Origin: Gnetum montanum
Lineage: Eukaryota > Streptophyta > Gnetopsida > Gnetales > Gnetaceae
Assembly (NCBI GenBank): GCA_015680685.1
Contig: MNCI01030349.1
Coordinates: 130,336 to 194,335 of the forward strand
DNA: 64,000 nucleotides
Reading direction: 5' to 3'
The translations under genes and the position numbers were made by a program. This document shows, one piece after another, positions 9,449-19,658 of this stretch. Below the pieces are notes generated by a model. That model saw only the letters and a program-made list of their open reading frames with translations. It did no database searches and was not told the origin of the DNA. Numbering within the stretch: the stretch's first letter is position 1; each line of letters opens with the position of its first letter.

Positions 9449-12400
9449 CTAAGCATCTGGGATGGGAGGATTGTCCCCTTTAGATCCACCAGCATCAGGG
9501 GCCCCTGCTCCATTGGGGCTAGCCTCTTGAGCATCGTCACCACCTTCATCCTGAAAATACAAAAGGAGACAACCAATATAAGAACAAGAGAGTGTCAAAA
9601 TTTCAAACAGTCTTTAGCAAATCAATTTTACAATGACAAAATACTTACCATAGGAGATCTCCTCAAGACAAACTCCAATCAACGAAGGATTTCCTCCTCC
9701 GAAACAGTAGCCCAATCTGTCTCACCAAGGCCTAAGTCGAAGTCTGCCAAGGCCTTTCCCTTGTCAATAGCCAACTAGATAGGGCGTTTCAGAGGAAATT
9801 CACCCATAGTAACTTCCCCAGAAGCAGTGGTAATAACCCTCTTAGGAGATTCCATCTCAACTATGGTGTTCTCCGCAAAAGTATCAAACGCAGAACGTAA
9901 TCCCAAACCCTCTACGAACATCTCCAGTTGTCGTTTCTCTATAGAAACTTCTTTCAATGATTTCTTAAGGTGGTGCTTATGATTCTTCTCATCCTGGCCC
10001 CACTTACACACCTTGGAGGCAAACGCCTTCCAATCCTGGCACTTCAAATTCAATAGGTCTATCTGGGCTTTACGTTCCACAAACCTTCGAGTTAGTGATG
10101 CATGGCGATTTAACAAGTTCCAATATCTATTGTACGTAATCTTAGACGTTCGCCAAGAACTATCACCTACTAATCGGGCCGAAGCGAATTCATAACGAGC
10201 TTTGAGGTCATCGTGTTCGGCTGATAACTCGGAGACTTCCTTCTCATTTATCTGAATCTGCAACCATAGTTGTTCGATGGATCACCTACAGGTCCACACC
10301 AACTTGGCATTACGGACAAGGCTTTTTGCCACCTCATCATAAACCGGCCTTGGTACCTATTCCACTTCTGGGGGCAGTGTAGGCAAACTGTCGATGCTAC
10401 CCACCTCAAAGGGATCCCACCTCAACTTGGCACCTATGCGTACGAAGAGATCAAACGTTAAGACCACAAACGCAGGGCGTGACACTCTAAAAAGGCAAAC
10501 CATTTAAAAACATTATACCTATTTTGGGATGGGCATCCTAAATAAGTTCGACAACCTCTTCCATGATCCCAGCCACAAAATCCATCTTACTTGGCATTTC
10601 CATCCAAGTAAATGGCTCACAGGTGCAGGAACTAACCTCAGCAGTCCTCTCAGGAGGAACCGTCTTCATGGGTACATCTAAGTGCACCGTCCTAGTTTCG
10701 CTCCCTTCGTCTGAGAAAAATGAAAGTATGAAAATAGAATATCGTAGAAATGACAACTAATAGGGCAAGATGAAATAAGATAAAAAGAAAACATACCACG
10801 CTCCTCGTCACCTTCTGGGGGATCGCCTAAATCCAGATCTCCCTGAAGAAAGCTGTGGAACATTTGTTCGACACCACCTTGGTCATCCAACGGTTCAGTT
10901 TCCGTGGTGTTCTCCTTTAATTCCTCTATTCCTCCTCCCTGATCCTTATCCACATTTTCCTCTTCATTGTTCCGCTCTGTGTTGGTCTCCTCCTCCTTCG
11001 TAATGATTTCTAGCTCCTGCTTTCTCACTTCTCAAACCATGCCAAAGACATCAGTGACGTGTAAGCGATTGAAGAAAGAATTATGAACAAAACAAAAATG
11101 ATAAAACAATAAGCTAGCGAAGTCTACATACCAGGCATCTTGAATCTTATGGACTTTACCTGTGGTTCCCTCAAATTAGAAGCTTCCTCTGCTGCCCGTT
11201 CATGTTTCTTCAACTTTGTTTTGGCCTGGCCCACAGTTTCTTTGATAACCCGCTCAGCCCTTCTTGCAGTGAGGGGCACATTATGTGGCTCTAATCCCAG
11301 TCTATCGCAAGAATGAATGGAGGTACCCGATGATCCCCCAGTCGTAATAGACACAGACTTATCGATGCCTTCAGGCGCATCCTGGGACTTGGCTATCTCG
11401 AATAAGTGATTGATCCATAGGCGGGATAGTTGACCCCGGTTCCATAGAACAAATTTGTTACCCGTGCGGACTACCAAAAACTCAGCGAAGCGACAAAGGT
11501 AACCAGTGAAGAATGCAAAGGTGAAGTGGGATTACGCCTCGACATTCGAGCGCAATCGCACTATCTCCTTGTGCATGCTCGACAACAGAAATTCAGCCCA
11601 GTTATAGCACACGCCAATTTCCAGAATAGTTCGCATAATGCGCACAGCCTCAACCCCAAGGCTCCGCACCTGAGAAAGGGTTTTGGGAAATATCCGCACC
11701 CTAAACAGGGGATACAGTTCATTTACCTCCTCAACCTTTACCTTCCCCTGCATCGGGAACCCCTTGGCACCCTTGGCCAGACCCAACCAGTCCTCCAACT
11801 AATGCACCGTATGGAGCTCTTTATGAGCTCTATCTAAAACTACACTTATGCCATCTGCCGGTACCCCAAATAAGTTTGAAAAGAATTCTGGTGAGAGATG
11901 GAAAACTAACTTAACACCCTTAATGTAGGTGCTATAGTAGGAGACAAACTCATTAAAAGAATCCACGATCCCAATCGTTTCCCCTATTGATACATCCAGA
12001 CTTGGGGTCATGAAGAGCTCCATAAGGCTGGCATTGTCCAAGCATTGAACAATAGATGGCGAAGCATGGTTGCATAATCATTTTTGGGCTTTTGTCACCT
12101 CCCCGAAGTTCATTGATAGTGTTGTCTCAGTTCGCCTGGTTGTAATAGGATCCCTGCCAGGAGGTGCATCAACTGCAAACGCAATGTAAGATTGTCATAT
12201 CAGTATAACTCTCGGTAGTTAAAAAATGTTAGCACATCCAAAGGACATTCTCATTTACCTCCCGTAGTAGACTTGGATGTGTTTCCTGAACCAAAGTCAC
12301 AAGGGAAAACTAGCCTCCGGTCTAACCAATCTTTATCCAGCCATCCATGAGCTTGGCACATTGCCAACGCTCTAGAGAATCGTTGATGAAAATAGATGAT

Positions 12401-12865
12401 ATCCCCCTTCATTAGACCTAATACAGTTTTACGAAGGGTGGGACCCACCATAAATGCCTCTACAACGGTACGAGTTAAGGCAAGCCCATCATCTTTGATA
12501 CATATTCCATCTACATTGACTTTAGGCCTGCAAACGAAAGGATGTTAAAACTGAGGTGAATGCCAAACGATTAAAGGAAGCAACAAACTTGAATGGTCAT
12601 ACCTGCCCACTCGGTACACTGTGCCGGGAGGGTTCTGGAACAATGTGTGTGCGTGCACGGCTAAAAATAAGGTGTTGTTGAGGTAGTTCTGCCCTCATGG
12701 TAATCAGGCCCACATGCATGCTAATGGGCATGTAGACCTAGGCTCGCAGGATGAACCATCCTCATTCGTAAGATGCCTCTCGTCGATGTCTTCCATGAAG
12801 ACAACGACACCCTCTACGACTCCTAGCAGCATTGCCTCAACTATGCTCCGTGCCACCAATTCATT
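9449..12865 (-). pseudogene. T3 antisense accessory gene, exons 8 to 2 (3' part)
   Basis: On the strand opposite to gag-pol. Exons read downward: exon 2 rest 12865-12603, exon 3 12527-12259, exon 4 12172-11132, exon 5 11027-10797, exon 6 10710-10519, exon 7 10433-9649, exon 8 9550-9449 (stop TAG 9451-9449). All introns start GT and end AG. Exons 3, 4, 7 and 8 are exactly as long as in T4 (269, 1041, 785, 102); exons 5 and 6 are 30 and 12 bases longer, both multiples of three. Domains: end of an FCP1-like region, a helical region with GPTLRKTVLG, a globular domain around FSNLFGVPADG and CYNWAEFLLS, a Lys-rich segment, an acidic segment and a coiled coil. Few stops, e.g. near 11799 and 11530. 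Exon 2 continues at 30476-30417 beyond T4. Confidence 0.8.
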
Positions 12866-12866
12866 N

Positions 12867-14097
12867 CGGAGCAAACAGTGAAAACAGGGCATAAGCAAAA
12901 TGTAAATGGCATAACAGTGTAAACAACATACGCCGATATACACAACGTGAACTAAGCGTAAACCCGAACACAGCGTAAACAGGGCATGAACCCGAGTGTA
13001 TGGCGTAATAGGGCGTAAACTGGGCATAAAGTGTAAACAGCATGCCGACAGTGTAAATAGCGTAAACAGAGCGTGGGCGGCGTGATCAGAGCATAAATGT
13101 AAACGAGCGTAAACAGAAACACATGAAAGAGGTTAGCGTAAACTGTAAATTGAAAACTGTAAACTATAAACTATATTATGAAATGGAAATGTAGTGCACC
13201 GGTCTAACGCAGTTGTGGATGAACACAAGGTGGACGTAAAGCCCCAGTGGGTGCAGGGATGCGGCTAGTTCGCATGGTAGGCGGAGCGTAGAGACTATGC
13301 TCGGCGTACAGGACTTCCAACGTAAGAGGATTTTAGGCTCTAGTTTGCAGCGTAATTGCTCTTGGTCTACTCTCGTAAATTTTTTCCGACCTTGAATACG
13401 CGGAAAACTGGGCTTTTTGTAGGGGGGGGTTTTGCTGGGAAAATCGGGTCGGGAGACACGCGACATGTCGACCAGGTGCGTAGAATTTAGAAATATGGTA
13501 TACGCTGGGCGTATACGCTACATCAGGTCGGCCTATACGCTGGGCCTATACGCTGGGCGTATACGCTGGACTTGTTGGGCGTATACACTGGGCTTGCTAG
13601 GCATGTGAACTTGGGTGGACGCTGGGCGTATACGCTATGGCGTATACGCTGATGGAAGCTGGGCGTATATGCCGGGGCGTATACGCTGATGGATGCTGGC
13701 GTATACACCGAGGCGTATACGCTGATGGATGTTGGCGTATACGCTAGGCGTATACACCGAAGGATGGCCACTTGCTTCAATTCTTGCTCTTCAGGGTTAT
13801 TTTCATGCTGTCATTGGAGATCCTGCAGTCAAGCATGCACATCTACAGTACCTGGGTGTGTACGCCAGAGAGGCGGGTGTATACGCTGTAGTGCCGGGCG
13901 TACACGCTGGGCGTACACGCTGGAGTGCCGGGCATATACGCTGTGTGTGATCTTGGCGTACACGCCGGGCGTATACGCTGACACCATGTACTTGGCAAAA
14001 ACCAAGTGTTGCGATAATGCAACCGACGTCGTTCGTGAGTTCCAGGGTCCTGTTTGATGTCGGAAAAGTACTAAGCTTTGAATTTTGTGGTGTTTCA
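12867..14097 (-). repeat. T4 3' LTR, outer end lost in a gap
   Basis: It matches 29325-30416, the 5' LTR, from CGGAGCAAACA onward and ends GTGTTTCA at 14097. The first ~220 bp of the other end are missing at the N. The U3 region at 13498-13990 holds many GCGTATACGC copies, more than in the 5' LTR. The TATA position reads CTACAAAAAG instead of TATAAAAAG. A polypurine tract directly outside shows that it is the 3' LTR. Confidence 0.85.
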
Positions 14098-14114
14098 TTA
14101 GCCCCTCTTTGTTG
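14098..14114 (-). other. T4 polypurine tract
   Basis: On the minus strand CAACAAAGAGGGGCTAA directly precedes the LTR start TGAAACACC. The same tract adjoins the 3' LTRs of T3, T5 and T8. It would prime plus-strand synthesis. Confidence 0.8.
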
Positions 14115-15125
14115 ACGCTTGGAGGAGTCGACCCGAGAAACGTCGACAAAGAAGTGCAAAACACCACAAGAAACTCAACAAAGATGTTGTCTACGACCAC
14201 TTGGACAAGACGTCATCGCACCGTTTTCAATAGTACAGAGGATTGGGAAAGGGGAATTTTGTATCTGGGAGGTCAGGGAGATTGCGGGGATTGATGATCG
14301 GCTGAGGAGATTAAGCAGGGGAAGGGGATTTTTCGGTATGTGGCATGTTGATCCTTATCAATAGCCAGGTTTTAGGAAACTTGGAGTGCAGACATGCGGT
14401 GTGCGTTCTTGGATGGATCAAGGCCCTTGGTTATTTTTCAAGAGGACTTGTTGGCAAGGCCAAAGTCACGAGAGGATGTGTTACATTCTTTGGGATAGTA
14501 GGGCGCATGTTTAATGTTCAAGGGGAACCTGCTGGCGGAGCCAAAGCCATGCAACTGGATGCTTTCTTTTTGTGGCCATTTTGGGCATGAGTACTTGGTT
14601 TTGAGACGACTGCCTTCCCGCATGGGGCTTACATGGGAAGTGCCCGGGGTCTCTTTTTTTTTTTTTTTTTTTGCAAACTTTGCTCAGTTGGTGTACTCGT
14701 GCACAGGTGTCATACTGTGTGGCGTATTGCAGCATGCAACCGCGTGCTCCATGTTTTTGAACGTACTGGGTGCATCAAGGGGATGTCGGGGGAAAGTGTG
14801 TCTACGGATGGATAGGGGAATTTTATCGGTGAATGGGGATGTACTAATGAACGGTTTGATATAATCATACCATGTATGCCGTGAACAGTGTCTTATCTTG
14901 CTGCTCGTGACGAAGTGCACTCTTGTGCGAAGCTTCTGAGTGTCATTCTACAAACAAAACGCCAAGGAGACAAGAAAACCGTAAGTGAACCGACAAGCTT
15001 AGACTTACATGGTGGCCGACGACACAAAGATGTTGAAGGGTGGCAGGCACTGTATGTGGGTGACAGCTGTATTGATGACGAGTGAGGTAGTGAAGCTGAT
15101 GGATGATCGTGGTGGTAGATTGACG
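14115..15125 (-). other. T4 3' untranslated region
   Basis: One kilobase between the integrase-side motif array and the polypurine tract. It has clear counterparts in T3 (35860-36870) and T8 (55437-56450), so it is a standing part of the element, but it shows no conserved reading frame. It contains a T-run at about 14651-14671. Function unknown. Confidence 0.5.
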
Positions 15126-15129
15126 TGCC

Positions 15130-15445
15130 GAATGTGAACTTGCCGGTTTATAGTCTTGGCAGACTATTATGGGTTTTTTTTATGTCATAACCCGTTGGAC
15201 ATTGCCTGTTTAGCGTCGTGGAAAACGGTACGTTGCCCGATTTTAGTCTTAGCGGACTATGAAGAGGCAAGATAGTTTATAGTCTTGGCAGACCCTGATG
15301 GTTGTGACAGCAGCAGTTTACTGTCATGCCTGACGGGTGGTAGTTTATTATCATTGCGGACGTTGTGGTGTTAGTTTTAAGTCATAACTTAGGACTATTC
15401 TGTGGTATCAGTTTATTGCCATGATTCCAGGATGAGCTACTTGCA
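15130..15445 (-). repeat. Motif array between T4 integrase and 3' region
   Basis: Plus-strand copies of AGTTTATAGTCTTGGCGGAC, AGTTTTATGTCATAACCC and AGTTTATTGTCATGAT-like units recur every 30-50 bp. The core AGTTTA-n-GTC is shared with the arrays after the protease and before RT. The counterparts are at 35510-35850 (T3), 43855-44190 (T5) and 56460-56830 (T8). Confidence 0.7.
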
Positions 15446-15462
15446 CGTACCTGAGCTCAAAT

Positions 15463-16500
15463 TTATGTATAGAACGGTTTCAGGAACAAGTGATTGGTTG
15501 GATTTGCAAATTCTTTTCCATCCATGTCAGCTAGTTTGAATGCTCCATTGTCAAATTCCTTGATGACCAGGTAAGGCCCTTCCTAGTTGACTGAGAATTT
15601 ACCTGGGTGTTCTCGAACAGCCTTAAGCACGAGGTCTCCTTCTTTGATGGGGTGATTATGAACGTCATGCCGATGTCGTCGTTGTTGTTGTTTTTGGTAC
15701 CATTCAATCTGATCGAGTGCACGTATGTGCTCCTCTTTTACCGAGTCCAGGTCAATGATGCATAGGTCATCATTTTTCCTGTTGTTGAGAAGTCCGGAAA
15801 GTGTGATCCTTAGAGATGGTACCTGTAATTCCAAAGGTAAAACAGCTTTTGAACCGTAAACAAGACTGTACGGAGTTTTACCTGTCGAAGTCCGGTGTGT
15901 AGTACGGTATGCCCACAATGCATACACCAGTTGTTCGTGCCATCTTCGTTTACTTTGGGCAAGCATCTTTTTGAGTATTGTAATGATTTTGTTATTTGTT
16001 GCTTCTACCTGCCCATTGCTCTGAGGATAGTAAGGGGATGAAAATAAATGTTTGATCCCTAGACTATCGCAAAACGTTTTGGTCTCGACACTGCTAAATT
16101 GTGGCCCGTTGTCAGTGATGATTGTCATGGGAATGCCAAAACGGGTTACAATGTTTTCGAGGATGAAGTGGCACACGTGTTTAGAAGTAGTTTTTCGAAG
16201 GGGCGTAGCTTCTACCCATTTCGTGAAATATTCGGTTGCTATTATGATAAAACCATGCCCGGCAGAAGATGTGGGTGTTATCGGGCCAATAAGGTCCAAT
16301 CCCCACTTTTGGAAGGGCCATGTGATTTGTGTTGTGTGCAACTCATTTGGTGGGATATGGATTAGATTACTGTGTTTTTGACAAGTACTACATGTTTTGA
16401 CCTTGGACAGACAGTCGTACTCCATGTGTGGCCAATAGTAGCCTAAGCGTCTTATTTTTGTTGCCATTGCCTTTGGTGCAATGTGTCCCCCGCATATTCC
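15463..16500 (-). pseudogene. int: T4 integrase
   Basis: Integrase that would join element DNA to the host genome. The zinc-finger tail reads CSTCQKHSNL; the core carries D in GLDLIGP (about 16285), D in ITDNGPQF (about 16105) and E in NGQVEATN (about 15995), the D,D-35-E triad. A C-terminal domain with KEGDLVLKAVREH follows. Open for 294 codons (16467-15583), then frameshifted near 15590. The end is the stop near 15463. Confidence 0.85.
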
Positions 16501-16509
16501 GTCGTGTAC

Positions 16510-17292
16510 TTATTCAACAATTGTTTGGGCTTCGGTACTATTGACGCATGTTAGCAGTATGCCTTTGTAAGATCGGTGACACAATGTGTCTCTTATTAGT
16601 GTGTATTGTCTAGAACGTTTGCGTACTGCATCCTTTTGTGCGTTTGTTAAATGTTGTGGCGTTTCACCGCGTAGAAGGTATTCCTTTACGTCATCGTACC
16701 ATTCATTAACGTGTGTTGTACTGATAGACGCGATTGGCATCATGTCGAGAGTATTGGTTACAGGCTCGGCACAACTGATTACGGAGCTTGGTAACGCATG
16801 AAACATGTTAGGGGATATGTTTAATGCCAAGGTTGCTAATGCATCTACAATGGTATTGTCATTCCTGGAGACGTGTTGGACATCGACGTTTTCGAATCGT
16901 TTAAGTAGGTGTTTAGCCAAATCACAGTATCGTTGTAAGTGTTGCGCTTTACATGTATAGACATCTGTGACTTGGTTTATGACTAGTTGTGAGTCCCCTC
17001 TGACTACAAGCCGTGTAATGTCCGAAGCTAGTGCGGCCGCGAGACCTCTGAGGAGGCCTTCATACTTCGCTATGTTATTAGTACAATGAAAGGTGAAGCG
17101 ATAAGCAAAAGGTTTAATTTCCCCAAAGGGGTATGTGATTATAGCGGTAGCACTTCCTCCTTGAGAGGTGGATGCTCCATCAAAGTTTAGAATGGCATCG
17201 TAGTTACCTGGCACTGTATCTATTGCATTTACATTTTCGTCTGGGAATTCAGGTTCTATTGTACCTGGATCGTGTGTTGGCGACGTAGTCAT
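16510..17292 (-). CDS. T4 second (archaeal-type) RNase H domain
   Basis: Extra RNase H, typical of Tat-lineage pol, that would remove RNA from RNA:DNA hybrids. Catalytic residues are visible in order: D in NFDGAST, E in KYEGLLRGL, D in RGDSQLVINQV and D in IVDALATLAL. A linker to the integrase zinc finger follows. Open for 260 codons but no initiation of its own is expected; it is a piece of the pol polyprotein. Confidence 0.85.
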   Translation of the reverse strand: MTTSPTHDPGTIEPEFPDENVNAIDTVPGNYDAILNFDGASTSQGGSATAIITYPFGEIKPFAYRFTFHCTNNIAKYEGLLRGLAAALASDITRLVVRGDSQLVINQVTDVYTCKAQHLQRYCDLAKHLLKRFENVDVQHVSRNDNTIVDALATLALNISPNMFHALPSSVISCAEPVTNTLDMMPIASISTTHVNEWYDDVKEYLLRGETPQHLTNAQKDAVRKRSRQYTLIRDTLCHRSYKGILLTCVNSTEAQTIVE

Positions 17293-17299
17293 TTGATTT

Positions 17300-17795
17300 G
17301 CTATGGCTTGGCCTTTGACTGACGATTGTGCTACGTAGTGCAGGTCAAACTCAGCTATGATGGCCTTCCAACGGGCTATCCTACTTGATTCGTAGATATT
17401 TCCAATTATAGCTCTGAGTACGTTATCTTTACAAATTATGTTAGCTTGATTTTGGAAAAGATAATGTCACCATTTCTTTAAAGAGAAAACTAAAGCTAAA
17501 CATGACTTCTCTATGTCGTTGTATCTTTTTTCGTGGGCAACTAATGCATGGCTCAGGTAGTATACAGGGACTTCGGTTCCGTCATCCCATTTCTGGCAAA
17601 GCATAGACGCGATTGATGATTCTGATGTGGCTAGGTAGATGTAAAAAGGCTTGTCATTTTTGGGTGGGTACACCGTGGGTAGTCGAGCGAGTGCTGTTTT
17701 AATGTTGTCAAATGCTTCTTGACACTGCAGTGGTTCATAGGTGTTAGTTTTTCTGTGAATTTTTCTATGAACCTCCTGATGAACTGTAATCGACC
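17300..17795 (-). pseudogene. T4 first RNase H domain, degenerate
   Basis: It holds FYIYLATSESSIASMLCQ, VPVYYLSHAL and EKSCLALVFSLKKW, the Ty3-type RNase H framework. The first catalytic Asp position (normally D-A-S) is YLATS, so it is catalytically dead, as is usual when the second RNase H is present. Frames are broken near 17466 and 17720. Confidence 0.75.
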
Positions 17796-18950
17796 CTATA
17801 GCCCTCGAAGTTTTGTTAGGTTGCTAGGTGATTTCAGGATTATAATGGCCTTAACCTTATCGGGGTCTACCCGTATCCCTGCTTCTGAGGTTACGAATCC
17901 AAGCATTTTACCTATTTTCACGCTGAAGACGCATTTCTTTGGGTTAAGACTTAGTTCGTATTTTAGACAACGTTTTAACACTAAGTCAAGATCCTGTACA
18001 TGTTGTTCTGACATTTTTGATTTAACCACTATGTTATCCACGTAATCATTGAGCGAATGTAAGATGTAATCGCTGAAGATGTATGTCATCGCCCTTTGAT
18101 ATGTGGCCCCAGCGTTCTTGAGACCGAAAGGCATCATTGTGTAACAAAAGGTTCCCCAAGGTGTCATAAAAGTGGTTCGGAGCTGGTGTTCTGGATTAAT
18201 ATGTATCTGGTTATACCCCGAGAACCCATCCATGAAAGATAACAGGGCATGCCCAATAGTTGAGTCAACTAGTTGATCAATGCTAGGAAAGGGGAAGTCA
18301 TCTTTTATGGTTGCTACGTTGAGGTCTCGGAAGTCAATGCATAGGCGGATACTTCCGTTCTTCTTTGGGACTATAACCATGTTTGACACCCACTCGGCGT
18401 AATCAACAGCCCTAATGAAACCAGCTTGGTAGAGCTTGGTAATCTCACTACGAACTGCTAATGCTACCTCGGGCTTGACCTTTCGTGCTTTCTGTTTCAC
18501 TGGCCTTAGTCTTGGATCAAGGATAATGTTGTGCTGGATGATACGAGGGTCTAATCCGGGCATGTTTGTATAGGACCAAGCAAATGCTTTCATATTGTCC
18601 CTAAGAACGTTTTCGATATCTCTCGCTAGACACGGTTCTAGTAATGCGCTTAATTTTAGAATTTTAATTTCCCCATCAGGCATGGTAATGGGAGTTTCGG
18701 TTAGAGGGTCTTCAAGTAATTTTTTCGGCTTCTATGTCGAGGGATTTTATCATACCCTCATGGTCATCAACCGTTTGCTATGTTGAAGCTATTATTGTGT
18801 CGTTTGTTGATGAGCTCGCATGGATGAGATTCATGTCGATATTCCTTTCAACCTCGCCGTATGGTCCATCAATAACTAATGGCTTAGTTAAGCGTTTGCA
18901 ATCCATTAGGCTAGTTCCTATCAATAAATAGAGAGCCTGGAAGATAGTGG
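17796..18950 (-). pseudogene. pol: T4 reverse transcriptase
   Basis: RT domain copying element RNA to DNA. Visible blocks: GFIRAVDYAEWVSNMVIVPKK, RLCIDFRDLN, DDFPFPSIDQLVDST, FMDGFSGYNQI, TTFMTPWGTFCYTMMPFGLKN (split here for length as separate motifs), and the catalytic loop YVDNIVVKS near 18025. The second Asp is Asn, so this copy is inactive; T3 has YVDD and T8 YMDD. Open 18683-17796. The N-terminal part PLVIDGPYGEV continues upstream to about 18950. Confidence 0.85.
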
Positions 18951-19018
18951 AGGTCGTTTTATATCTCTTGGCAATCTTTAGTGTATATGTATGACAGTGG
19001 ATTAACGTGACAGTGAAA

Positions 19019-19288
19019 CGGCAGTTTAATGCCTTACCGGGCAACGAACAACAGTTTAATGCCTTACCGGGCAATGGACAGCAGTTTAATGCCTTACCAG
19101 GCAACGAACGGCAGTTTAATGCCTTACCGGGCAAGGGACGGCAATTTAATGCCTTACCGAGCAATGGACGGCAGTTTAATGCCTTACCGAGCAACGAACG
19201 GTAGTTTAATGCCTTACCGGGCAATGGACGGCAGTTAAATGCCTTACTGGGCAATGGACGATAGTTTAATGCCTTATCGGGCAATGAA
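19019..19288. repeat. Nine 30-bp tandem repeats between RT and antisense gene (T4)
   Basis: The unit CGGCAGTTTAATGCCTTACC plus GGGCAACGAA is repeated nine times head to tail with few substitutions. On the minus strand the unit is ten open codons (GKALNCRPLP), so a 168-codon frame runs through it into the RT leader. T3 (31765-31905) and T8 (60430-60510) have shorter, diverged arrays at the same site. The unit contains the AGTTTAATGCC core of the other arrays. Confidence 0.9.
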
Positions 19289-19289
19289 A

Positions 19290-19658
19290 TGCCGAAATTT
19301 TTGCATTTTATTCAGTTTATGTATATAATTTTTATATATATTTTTTGAAAAATTTAAAGCAAATTTGAAAAAGCACGGAAAACGAGGCAAAAAGTAAGAA
19401 AAACGAAGGGTGGCGGCGACGTCAGCGTAAGTGTCAGCGTCAGCGTCGGCGTGCCATAAAAAGGGGAGAAGGGGCTTCATTTGTCATTTGACTGTGTGAG
19501 CGTAAACTACGGATCAGAACCCCAACGTAGACGCCTAGCGAAACCCCAACGTAGACGCCTACCGAAACCCCAACGTAGACGCCGAGATAAACCCCAGCAT
19601 AGACACCGAGATAAGCCCCAGCGTAGATGCTGAGATAAACCCCAGCGTAGACACCGAG
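19290..19658 (+). promoter_or_regulatory. Promoter and 5' UTR of the T4 antisense gene
   Basis: CCATAAAAAGGGG at 19454-19466 sits about 200 bp before the ATG. T8 has CTATAAAAGGGG at the same place and T3 has CTATAAAAAAG, so a TATA-type promoter is conserved. Downstream, 19518-19661 holds six 24-bp tandem units of the type AACCCCAACGTAGACGCC. The divergent arrangement with RT means the region could also drive pol. Confidence 0.6.

Larger units (their letters stand above)
5183..12865 (+). mobile_element. T3, left part: gag-pro and antisense accessory gene
   Basis: Plus-oriented Tat-type element whose 5' end lies left of T2, outside the window. This part holds gag, protease, a motif array and exons 8 to 2 of the antisense gene. 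It is interrupted at 12866 by T4 and resumes at 30417: exon 2 of the antisense gene is split between the two sides, which proves the continuity. Confidence 0.85.

Noticed and set aside
13500-14000. Open frames such as VYTPSISVYA-type proteins over the GCGTATACGC arrays
   Set aside because: They are translations of the tandem palindrome on several frames and both strands in LTR U3 and introns; no copy shares a frame.
14633-14864. Plus-strand frame through the T-run encoding polyphenylalanine
   Set aside because: Homopolymer artefact in the 3' untranslated region with no counterpart in other elements.
19019-19288. Regular 30-bp repeats resembling a CRISPR array
   Set aside because: Units are head to tail with no unique spacers, in a plant retrotransposon, and no cas gene is present.
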